NCBI RefSeq assembly: GCF_020480685.1
Contig: NZ_JAJAFU010000004.1
Location: 1 to 64,000 of the forward strand
Source: Deferrivibrio essentukiensis
GTDB taxonomy: Bacteria > Chrysiogenota > Deferribacteres > Deferribacterales > Deferrivibrionaceae
Direction: 5' to 3'
Length of the DNA: 64,000 nt
Every line of letters begins with the position of its first letter. Within the stretch, counting starts at the first letter, position 1. Both the position numbers and the translations under genes were made by a program. The notes beneath the pieces were generated by a model that made no database searches, was not told the DNA's origin, and worked only from the letters and a program-made list of their open reading frames with translations. Positions 45,800 through 53,025 of this stretch are shown piece after piece.

Positions 45800-45876
45800 T
45801 GTTTTGGTATATCACTTAAGAAGTTAAAATTCAACTAAACTTTGCAATCCATTTTTTTAAAAAATAAAAACCATAT

Positions 45877-45913
45877 TGTGTAAAAAAGTAACAAATAGTT
45901 TCATTATTACACA
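45877..45913 (+). promoter_or_regulatory. Candidate enhancer site (inverted repeat) for a sigma54 activator
   Basis: TGTGTAA and TTACACA, 7-bp perfect arms 23 nt apart. They lie 65-100 nt upstream of the sigma54 promoter at 45978, the usual place for an NtrC-type activator. The arms are widely spaced, so a single dimer site is not certain. Confidence 0.4.
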
Positions 45914-45977
45914 GTTAAGGGTTAAGACTCATAAAAATTATTCAAGCATAACATATATTTACCGCTTAGCAAAACTT

Positions 45978-45993
45978 TGGCACGCTTACTGCT
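45978..45993 (+). promoter_or_regulatory. Sigma54 promoter
   Basis: TGGCACG-N4-CTGCT; GG and GC are separated by exactly 10 nt as required for the -24/-12 elements. Transcription would start about 46004, 23 nt before the ATG at 46027. It needs an AAA+ activator. Confidence 0.82.
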
Positions 45994-46026
45994 TTTAGAT
46001 TATCATCACAATATATGGAGGTAGCT

Positions 46027-46398
46027 ATGAAAAAGTTAGCTTTAGTTTTAGGAACACTCGCAATAACAACAGCCCTTGCATTTGCCCAAGGTGGCTGGGG
46101 TGGACAAGGTATGGGACCCGGTTACGGAATGAGAGGGAAAGGATTTGGACCTGGTGGTTGCTACGGCGGGTATAACCAAAATGTTCAGGTAAAACAGCTT
46201 ACTGAGGAAGAAGCCGTTAAAGCTGTACAAGATGTTATATCTCAAAACTACAAAGGGTACGAAATTGTAAAAACTGAAAAATTTAATATGCCAAGAGGCA
46301 CAATGTATCAGGTTGAAGTTAAAGATGCAGGCGGCAATCTGTTTACATTTCATGTAAACCCTTTTGGAAATGTAAGAGGACCTTTTTTAGCACAGTAA
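46027..46398 (+). CDS. Small secreted Gly-rich protein with a PepSY-like domain
   Basis: I start at the ATG at 46027 with GGAGG 5 nt upstream; an ATG 12 nt earlier overlaps that site. The 123-residue protein has a signal peptide (cut after LAFA), a Gly/Met-rich stretch (GGQGMGPGYGMRGKG, one Cys) and a C-terminal domain TEEEAVKAVQDVISQ...VEVKDAGGNLFTFHVNPFGN like PepSY-type modules. The Gly/Met stretch recalls periplasmic metal-stress proteins such as ZraP, but homology is not shown. Driven by sigma54 and ended by a strong terminator. Confidence 0.78.
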   Translation: MKKLALVLGTLAITTALAFAQGGWGGQGMGPGYGMRGKGFGPGGCYGGYNQNVQVKQLTEEEAVKAVQDVISQNYKGYEIVKTEKFNMPRGTMYQVEVKDAGGNLFTFHVNPFGNVRGPFLAQ

Positions 46399-46409
46399 CT
46401 TCTAACAAC

Positions 46410-46436
46410 AAGCGGGGACAATCCCCGCTTTTTTAT
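46410..46436 (+). terminator. Intrinsic terminator
   Basis: AAGCGGGGA and TCCCCGCTT pair perfectly (9 bp, loop CAA) and run into TTTTTTATTTT. It ends the sigma54-driven gene. Confidence 0.92.
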
Positions 46437-46491
46437 TTTCATAAGTTATTTTTGAATTCCATTTTTAAAAAATTTTACTACAATAACCTTT

Positions 46492-47601
46492 ATGAAACTA
46501 CCTGATAATATTTACACTCAAGTTAATACTCTTATTTGTAAAACTGTCACTGAAAATCTTATAGCCAAGAATGTGCTTGATGATTATATAAGAGAAAAAC
46601 GTTTTAACTCAACCATTAGAAATGCTCTAACAGATTACTTTTTCAAGGCTCTTAGGTTTTACGGATTATTTTCATCTGGTCATGATATAGAAAATGATGA
46701 AACCATTACGGAACTTATTGCCAAGACAAAATATAATGAAAACTTCCCATCAAAAATAATTGGTGTAAACAATTTTGTATCAAAAAAAATATTTGAAAAT
46801 CTTGACAAAGATACATTTCTATCTTTTTTGCAAAGGGCACCTTTGACTATCAGGGTCAACTCATTGAAGACTACAAGAGAATATTTAAAAGTAAAGTATC
46901 CTTTTTTTGAAAATACCGGGATATCCCCTTTCGGCTTATATACTACCAAACACACCAATCTAAGGCAGCTTGACGAATTTAAAAAAGGCTTTTTTGAAAT
47001 ACAGGATGAAGCAAGTCAATTGATATATTTTCTTGTTAATCCTAAGCATTCAGAAAAGATTCTGGATATGTGCGCCGGCACTGGCGGCAAAACACTATCC
47101 CTTTTGTCAACAGGTCTAAGTCCCGATATCTATGCATACGATATTAGCTTTAACAGATTAAAAGTATTGGAAAAAAGGGTCAGGCTTAATAAATTTAACA
47201 TAAAGCTTCTTAAAAAGCTTTCCGGCCGATATAATAAAGTCCTTATAGATGCACCTTGTTCTGGGTCAGGTTCAATCAGGCGAGATGTAGATGTGCTCTT
47301 AAGACTTAATGAAGAAAAGCTGAATAATTTCATAGCCAACCAACGTGAACTCTTTGATAAGGCTTACCATTTGACCGAAAAGGGTGGATTTGTTATTTAT
47401 GTCACCTGCAGTTTTTTCAAAGAGGAGAATGAAAAGCAAGTAGAATACTTCTTAAACAATTATAATATAAAATTGGTAGAGGTAAGCACCCTCTTTGACA
47501 ACCATATGAAAAAGTCACTACAAGCCAAAACTTACTACAAGACTAACCCATTATTATCAAATATGGATGGCTTTTTCGGAGCAGTGTTTAAAATTTTGTA
47601 A
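46492..47601 (+). CDS. RsmB/NOL1-type RNA (cytosine-5-)-methyltransferase
   Basis: The 369-residue protein has a degenerate N-terminal domain and the methyltransferase core FEIQDEASQLI, LDMCAGTGGKT (SAM), DAPCSGSGSIRRD (catalytic) and VTCSFFKEEN (second Cys). It methylates rRNA or tRNA cytosine. No ribosome site is seen upstream; TACAAT ends 7 nt before the ATG. The 3' end overlaps the opposing gene by 14 nt. Confidence 0.86.
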   Translation: MKLPDNIYTQVNTLICKTVTENLIAKNVLDDYIREKRFNSTIRNALTDYFFKALRFYGLFSSGHDIENDETITELIAKTKYNENFPSKIIGVNNFVSKKIFENLDKDTFLSFLQRAPLTIRVNSLKTTREYLKVKYPFFENTGISPFGLYTTKHTNLRQLDEFKKGFFEIQDEASQLIYFLVNPKHSEKILDMCAGTGGKTLSLLSTGLSPDIYAYDISFNRLKVLEKRVRLNKFNIKLLKKLSGRYNKVLIDAPCSGSGSIRRDVDVLLRLNEEKLNNFIANQRELFDKAYHLTEKGGFVIYVTCSFFKEENEKQVEYFLNNYNIKLVEVSTLFDNHMKKSLQAKTYYKTNPLLSNMDGFFGAVFKIL

Positions 47602-48280
47602 AACAAGCGATATTTACAAAGCTCTCATTCTTTATAAATTTTTCCATCTGGAAGCTTCCAAAAAATTGAACAAATGCGAATCCGCTGGAATTAACCGCCC
47701 AAATAATATCTTGATACATGAACGGTGTAAGTTTTTGATTAAATTTATGGACAGTCTCCCCGTTTTTATTTTTTATTTCACCTATAAAGTCCAAAGATGA
47801 TGGATTTTCATATGCATATCCCCTTGTAAAAGAGTAATTCTCGGTTTTAATCTCAGGGAGCTCCTTTAATGAATGGGCAAATATCCGGTCATAATTGATA
47901 ATCTGCATCAAAAACCGCCCCTTTGGCCTCAAAAGTGCATGCACTTTTTTTAGAAACTCCAAAAAATCCCTCCTGGAAGGTAAATGACACACAGTATTGC
48001 CAATGCTAAAAATAAAATCGAATGAGTTTTCCTTAAAAGGGAGATTATTCATATCACCAATTAGTAAGGGATAATTATACTTAGAAAACTCCGCCGTATA
48101 TTCTACCCCCATAGCATCATAACCCTGCTCTATAAATGCCTTAACATAACTACCTGTCGCTGATCCTACATCCAAAATTTTATCGTTGTCATTAGCCATT
48201 AGTTTTAATAGATTAAATGTATCCTGACTAAATGGAAAAATCTCATCATAAATAGCTGCCATCTCTTTGTATGTACTCAT
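47588..48280 (-). CDS. Class I SAM-dependent methyltransferase
   Basis: The 230-residue protein has IYDEIFPFSQDTF, SAM motif ILDVGSATGSY, and FIFSIGNTVCHLPSR. Substrate unknown. Convergent with the RNA methyltransferase gene with 14-nt overlap. Confidence 0.85.
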   Translation of the reverse strand: MSTYKEMAAIYDEIFPFSQDTFNLLKLMANDNDKILDVGSATGSYVKAFIEQGYDAMGVEYTAEFSKYNYPLLIGDMNNLPFKENSFDFIFSIGNTVCHLPSRRDFLEFLKKVHALLRPKGRFLMQIINYDRIFAHSLKELPEIKTENYSFTRGYAYENPSSLDFIGEIKNKNGETVHKFNQKLTPFMYQDIIWAVNSSGFAFVQFFGSFQMEKFIKNESFVNIACFTKF

Positions 48281-48313
48281 TAATTAACCCGCCTTTTCTA
48301 CTTTTTACATAAA

Positions 48314-49393
48314 CTATTTAATATTTTTCATAACTGCATAATATATTTCAGTCGCCTTAACCACCTCATTAAAGTCCACAAATTCATCACATGTATGAGC
48401 TACTGACAAATCTCCAGGCCCCAATATTATAGGCTTTATTCCTGACTGCCATAAAATTGGTGCATCTGAATCACTTTTAAAAAAACTCAATACAAATTCG
48501 TGATTTTGTTCAGCGTATATATTTTTCAATACCTTAGGCAAATAAGCCTTATCAGACAATTCATAACCGTGATGGATTGTTTTTAGTGAAAATTTTATCT
48601 CATTCTCGTTAAATACGCTGTAAATCAATTCTTCTATTTCAAATGTTAATGCTCCAATTGAATATTTTGAAGGCAGATGCAGGTCTAAAAAAGACTCACA
48701 CCTTCCGGGGCTTGCAAACCCTGCCTGAGAACTATTAAAATCTCTAATGTTGTAAAAGATATCCTCTTTTTTATCAACGTGATCGATAACAAGATTGATA
48801 CAATCCATCATTAACTTAACGGCATTTTTTTCAGGTTTTGATAAAGAGGCATGTAATTTCTGTCCATAAGCTACCAGAGAAATTTCTACATATCCGTAGT
48901 GTCCAAAACACGGCTTAAGGTTTGTAGGCTCCCCTATTAATGCCCAATCAAATGAATACTCCCTGGCTAATTCAAAGGCTCCATCCCCGGACTCCTCTTC
49001 ACCTACAACAAGTGCAAGAGCACATGGAAAATCTTTTTTTTCATTCTCTTTATAGCTCAAAAAAGCTTCTATCATTGCAGCACAGCCACTTTTCATGTCT
49101 GCAGCTCCAAGTCCCAAAATTTTATCATCTACAATATTAGCTTCGTAGTTTTCATAATCAAATGCAGGGACTGTATCGATATGGCCTACAAAGACAATAT
49201 CCGCTTCCCCATTTTCAGGCAAAATTAAGATATTCCCTCTACCTTCCTCAACCTCTTGATATTCAAAACCAATCTTATTTTTTTTCAAAAAATCCTTTAA
49301 AAAAAGTATTACATCTTCCTCTTTGCCGGAAGGGCTGTAAATATTAATCATTTCCACTAAAAGCTCTTTTAATCTTTTTTCATTTATTTTCAT
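48314..49393 (-). CDS. M20 family metallopeptidase (ArgE/DapE-like)
   Basis: The 359-residue protein has the zinc ligands in FVGHIDTVPAF, LGAADMKSGCAAMIEAF, GEEESGDGA, GEPT and HTCDEFV. It is similar to deacetylases of amino acid synthesis (ArgE, DapE, LysK) but substrate cannot be read. Its start overlaps the GNAT gene by 14 nt, suggesting an acetyl-turnover pair. Confidence 0.84.
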   Translation of the reverse strand: MKINEKRLKELLVEMINIYSPSGKEEDVILFLKDFLKKNKIGFEYQEVEEGRGNILILPENGEADIVFVGHIDTVPAFDYENYEANIVDDKILGLGAADMKSGCAAMIEAFLSYKENEKKDFPCALALVVGEEESGDGAFELAREYSFDWALIGEPTNLKPCFGHYGYVEISLVAYGQKLHASLSKPEKNAVKLMMDCINLVIDHVDKKEDIFYNIRDFNSSQAGFASPGRCESFLDLHLPSKYSIGALTFEIEELIYSVFNENEIKFSLKTIHHGYELSDKAYLPKVLKNIYAEQNHEFVLSFFKSDSDAPILWQSGIKPIILGPGDLSVAHTCDEFVDFNEVVKATEIYYAVMKNIK

Positions 49394-49853
49394 CTTTCCC
49401 CTCTTTGTCTAAATATAGTGTAAGATAAATTTGCTCTTTCGGCTCACAAAAGCCCTTGCGTCTGAAAAAATTAAGAGCCCTTTGATTACTCTTTTCCACG
49501 TCTACAAATAAGTTTTTAATACCTTTATCTTTCATATATGTCTTAAATTCGTCAAAAAGCTGCGAAGCAACCCCTTTGGCCTCATAGTCACTGTCAACGC
49601 AAAGCCAGACAAGATAGCCATATCTTATACGGGCTTTGTTAACCACATAAGACAATATAAAGCCAACAATCTTACCTTCACATTCGGCCACAAAACAACT
49701 TTCTCTGTTGTTTACAAAAAACTCAGTAACCTCACTCTCATCCCAAATTCTATAAAGATTCGGGTATTTTTGTAAAGTAAACACCTTTTCCCCAAGGCTA
49801 TATATCTCAGCCAAATCTTGTAACTTAATCCCTCTGAAAATTATTCCAGCCAT
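49380..49853 (-). CDS. GNAT family N-acetyltransferase
   Basis: The 157-residue protein has the acetyl-CoA region VDSDYEAKGVASQLFDEF (with Q/RxxGxA-like KGVAS) and ALNFFRRKGFCE at the end. The substrate may be an amino group of a protein or metabolite. It is translated just ahead of the M20 peptidase. Confidence 0.84.
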   Translation of the reverse strand: MAGIIFRGIKLQDLAEIYSLGEKVFTLQKYPNLYRIWDESEVTEFFVNNRESCFVAECEGKIVGFILSYVVNKARIRYGYLVWLCVDSDYEAKGVASQLFDEFKTYMKDKGIKNLFVDVEKSNQRALNFFRRKGFCEPKEQIYLTLYLDKEGKDENK

Positions 49854-49971
49854 ACTTATACCCTTATTAGATTTTTTATTACAGATTCTAATTTAGTATA
49901 AAGACAATTTTTTTTCTACAACAAAAATTTATTCCATACCAAACTCTTTAGGTAATCCTGTAAAGTAATCT

Positions 49972-50000
49972 TTGAAATTATCAAAAATATACAATATAAT
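49972..50000 (+). promoter_or_regulatory. Near-consensus sigma70 promoter directly ahead of a start codon
   Basis: TTGAAA-N17-TATAAT. The -10 ends 6 nt before the ATG at 50007, so transcription would begin at or next to the start codon. There is no Shine-Dalgarno. Confidence 0.7.
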
Positions 50001-50006
50001 AACTAT

Positions 50007-50207
50007 ATGAAAAAGTTTACTCTAGATAATACAATTGAGGATATTGTATTAGAAAAAAAGGATGCCGTAAAATACTTTATGGAAAAAGGGATTAGGTGTA
50101 TCAGGTGCGGTGAACCTATATGGGACAAACTCAAAGATGTACTAACAGAAAAAGGATTCACCGAGAGTGAACAAAAAAAGATTTTAGACGAAATCAATAA
50201 CCTCTGA
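50007..50207 (+). CDS. DUF1858 domain protein
   Basis: 66-residue soluble protein. TLDNTIEDIV...AVKYFMEKGIRCIRCGEPIWDKL with the two cysteines of DUF1858 (CIRC). These small proteins are often regulators or redox carriers of unknown action; some are fused to hybrid-cluster proteins. Probably made from a leaderless mRNA. 7 nt before the next gene. Confidence 0.8.
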   Translation: MKKFTLDNTIEDIVLEKKDAVKYFMEKGIRCIRCGEPIWDKLKDVLTEKGFTESEQKKILDEINNL

Positions 50208-50214
50208 GGATTAG

Positions 50215-51138
50215 TTGGAAACATTTATATCTTTAATTCTGGATTCTGGCAAATCCGCCGTAAACCTTGCTCTTTATATCCTTTTGCCAATCATGGTTAT
50301 AATGATGGCAATTATGCATACCCTTGAAGAAAAAGGTTTTTTAAGAAAGATTGCTCATATCTTTTCCCCATTTTTATCAATCTTCGGTATACCCGGTATA
50401 GGAGCTTTTGCAATCCTTCAAATTCTTCTTATTAGTTTTGCGGCTCCAATTGCGACATTCAAGATAATGCAGGATAATAACAGCTATACAGATAGAGAAA
50501 TAGCTGCCACATTTGCGGCAACAATTGTAATGTCTCAGGCAAATGCCACAATGCCCCTTATTGCAGTTGGGCTAAATTTACCCGTCACAATAATCTCATC
50601 CCTAATAGGAGGGATTGCTGCTTCTCTCATTGTAGGGCTATTTGTTAAAAAGACCGCCCACAAGATTCATACTGATAATTTTTTCCCCTCTGCTAAAAGA
50701 ATTTTGCCGCTTTTATTTGAAGGGGGCGAAAAAGGGGTATTAGTTGTTTACAAATCTCTTCCGGCACTGACAATTGCTATATTTTTTGTAAATATCTTAA
50801 AAAAACTTCACGTACTTACTCTGATAGAGCAGATTGCAGCCCCTTTATTTAATATTGCGGGGATTTCATCAATTTCTGTTATACCAATTATTACAAAATT
50901 TTTGGCAGGTGGCACCGCAATGATGGCTGTAGTAATCGATATGATTGAAAAAGGATTAATGACACAGAAAGACTTGAATATGCTTGCAGGATTTATGATA
51001 AACCCAATTGACCCCGTAGGGATAATGGTATTTCTATCCGTAGGACTCAAATTTCAAAAAGTCCTCAAGCCAGTATTAATTGCCTCAATAATCGGAATGA
51101 TTATACGAGGTATAATACACTTTGTATATTTTTATTAG
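50215..51138 (+). CDS. Gate/nucleoside-recognition domain membrane protein
   Basis: The 307-residue protein has about 8 membrane segments with NATMPLIAVGLNLP and GGTAMMAVVIDMIEKG...NPIDPVGIMVF, like spore maturation protein A/B and nucleoside-recognition (Gate) transporters. The start is TTG at 50215 with TGAGGA upstream. Substrate unknown. Co-transcribed with the DUF1858 gene. Confidence 0.75.
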   Translation: METFISLILDSGKSAVNLALYILLPIMVIMMAIMHTLEEKGFLRKIAHIFSPFLSIFGIPGIGAFAILQILLISFAAPIATFKIMQDNNSYTDREIAATFAATIVMSQANATMPLIAVGLNLPVTIISSLIGGIAASLIVGLFVKKTAHKIHTDNFFPSAKRILPLLFEGGEKGVLVVYKSLPALTIAIFFVNILKKLHVLTLIEQIAAPLFNIAGISSISVIPIITKFLAGGTAMMAVVIDMIEKGLMTQKDLNMLAGFMINPIDPVGIMVFLSVGLKFQKVLKPVLIASIIGMIIRGIIHFVYFY

Positions 51139-51148
51139 TACAAATATG

Positions 51149-52459
51149 TTAAACATTAAACTGCTTTTCTATCATTATATTTAAAATAGTCCTGTCAGTA
51201 TCTATCATACCTTCAGTGCTTATCTTCCCCATATTTTTCATAGTATCTTCTGCCGTGCCGCCAATAATACCATCAGATGATTGAGCTATAATCCCTTGCA
51301 ATGACAAAAGCGCAGACCTTACTGCAGAGCCACCGGCAGTAGCAAGTTTTAGTGAGCACCCGGCTTTTGCACCATCACATATCACACCCGCTAAATCTTG
51401 AACAACATTTTTTATGGCACCGCCAATATGTTTTTGACTACCACCCAAAAGATATGCAATCCCGGCTGATGCCCCGGCGCCAGCCGCAATAGAGCAACCA
51501 CATACAGCAGAAAGTCTCCCTGTAAACGATTTTATATAGGCAGTTACTATATGACTTAAAGCAATCGCTTTATAAACTTCCTTTTCATTTACCTGCACAT
51601 ATTTTTTTACAATCCAAATAGGCAGTATGGCAGTCAAACCATGATTTCCACTACCTGCTGAACTCATTGCAGGAAGACTCACCCCCGACATTCTTGCATC
51701 AGCAGCAGAAGAAGTATATATTCTTGCATCAGTTTCCATATCTTTTGAAATGAGTTTTTGTCTTACCATCCTTTCAATCGCAAGACCAACACCAAGCCCC
51801 GGCCCATGCTTAAGACCGTATTCAGCCAAAGCCATATTAGTATCTACACCCTCTTTAATAAATGTATAGTCCTCCTCATCCAAATCATCCAACAAATCAA
51901 TCAGATCATCGAGGTCCAGAGAGGAAAGCCATTTTTCCATTTCAGCTATAGATTTTTTGTTCTCTTTTACTTCACTAAGCAAAGAGTCGTTGACAATCTT
52001 TTCCCCATTTTTGTACAAAGCGGTTATATTATTATGATAATTTTCAATTATAGCCCGGCTGCTCTCCACATCAGTTATAATTTTTGTGTCGATGTATATA
52101 CCTTTTTTATCATTCAAGAGATTTACTTTTATAATCCCCTTTTTAACCAATTCCTCTGCTGCCTTTAATACCTTGTCATCTGCAAGAGACAAAATCTCAA
52201 GCTTTAATTCAGGATTTTTGATAATTATACCAAGTGCTACCGCAAGATTAAGTCCGCTTTTTCCATTTGTCCCAGGTATCGCTACTGCAAGGGCATTTTT
52301 ATATAAATTTGGATCTAAACCAACCTCTATAGACTTTATATTTTCTGTATCCGACAGCAGACTTGCTGCGGCTGCAGAGCAAAGAGCTATGGCAACCGGC
52401 TCTGTACATCCTAAAGCCGGAGCAACTTCCATCCTCAATATCTCCTTAACACTATACAT
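51149..52459 (-). CDS. L-cysteine desulfidase/L-serine ammonia-lyase-like protein (UPF0597)
   Basis: Similar to the CyuA/YhaM family, [4Fe-4S] enzymes degrading L-cysteine to pyruvate, ammonia and sulfide. I start at 52459 (MYSVKEIL), with GGAGG upstream; ATG at 52474 overlaps this site. The 436-residue protein has APALGCTEP, SSAGSGNHGLTA, CGCSIAAGAGASAG and CDGAKAGCSLK, with the three Cys for the cluster. An N-terminal ECTE-like motif is intact. Monocistronic. Confidence 0.85.
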   Translation of the reverse strand: MYSVKEILRMEVAPALGCTEPVAIALCSAAAASLLSDTENIKSIEVGLDPNLYKNALAVAIPGTNGKSGLNLAVALGIIIKNPELKLEILSLADDKVLKAAEELVKKGIIKVNLLNDKKGIYIDTKIITDVESSRAIIENYHNNITALYKNGEKIVNDSLLSEVKENKKSIAEMEKWLSSLDLDDLIDLLDDLDEEDYTFIKEGVDTNMALAEYGLKHGPGLGVGLAIERMVRQKLISKDMETDARIYTSSAADARMSGVSLPAMSSAGSGNHGLTAILPIWIVKKYVQVNEKEVYKAIALSHIVTAYIKSFTGRLSAVCGCSIAAGAGASAGIAYLLGGSQKHIGGAIKNVVQDLAGVICDGAKAGCSLKLATAGGSAVRSALLSLQGIIAQSSDGIIGGTAEDTMKNMGKISTEGMIDTDRTILNIMIEKQFNV

Positions 52460-52494
52460 AAGTAACCTCCACATTAAAGTGGTATTATATGCAT

Positions 52495-52827
52495 AATAAA
52501 TATATTTTCAAAGAGATATTTTTCTGTTTTTGCCCAGTTTTTTTGTACATCTAAACCACAATTTGACTTTGGTGCTTTTTTAAAAGCACAGAGGTTAGTG
52601 CTAAAGTGTCAGGTATTAAGTGTTTGAATGTTCAGCGTTAGTACTAAGCGCTAAGTTCTAATACTCAGTATCTAACACCTTTATAACCTTTAATAACTCA
52701 TATTAATTTTACACATTTTATTTCTTGTACACGAATCACTGTTCACAATTAACCTTTCAGCTTTTTTATAACAAATAAAACCGCTGCTAATCACTAAAAT
52801 ATTTACCAAAGCAGCGACCCTGTTTTA
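52495..52827. other. Gene-free 333-nt region with degenerate short repeats
   Basis: No gene is seen. GTGCTTTT-TT-AAAAGCAC at 52572-52589 is a perfect hairpin without a T-tract. At 52594-52680 related words repeat: GTTAGTGCTAAAGTG (52594) and GTTAGTACTAAGCGC (52637), with GGTATTAAGTGTT and AGTATCTAACACC variants. ACGAATCAC at 52734 also occurs at the left window edge. It resembles decayed tandem repeats. The flagellin operon terminator is at its right end. Confidence 0.5.
52772..52816 (-). terminator. Candidate terminator of the flagellin-62aa operon
   Basis: On the minus strand CGCTGCT and AGCAGCG pair (7 bp) around a 21-nt loop, followed by GTTTTATTTG. It lies just after the small-protein stop. 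The loop is long, so strength is uncertain. Confidence 0.5.
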
Positions 52828-53016
52828 TTAAGCATAGGTATCTACACTGTTTCCCCTTTGTCTGGACTCCTGTCTCACCCTTTCAAGCCTTTTCTCTTCC
52901 ATTCTTTTTTGCTCTTCTATTATTGCCTGTTTGCGTTCATCCGACTTTCTTGCTTCTTCTATCCTTAACTGCCTCGTATAATCATTATAACTGCTGTCTA
53001 ATCTGCTAATTGCCAT
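52828..53016 (-). CDS. Small charged coiled-coil protein downstream of flagellin
   Basis: Not recognised. 62 residues, about half charged (Arg, Glu, Lys), predicted helix from about 12 to 52 and a C-terminal NSVDTYA. Strong GGAGGTAATT ribosome site. It is 9 nt after the flagellin gene and transcribed with it. A flagellin-binding or export role is plausible from position only. Confidence 0.7.
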   Translation of the reverse strand: MAISRLDSSYNDYTRQLRIEEARKSDERKQAIIEEQKRMEEKRLERVRQESRQRGNSVDTYA

Positions 53017-53025
53017 AATTACCTC

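Noticed and set aside
46452-46484. Full leaderless promoter before the RNA methyltransferase gene at 46492
   Set aside because: TACAAT is well placed but the only -35-like TTGAAT is 21 nt away, too far; kept only as a remark.
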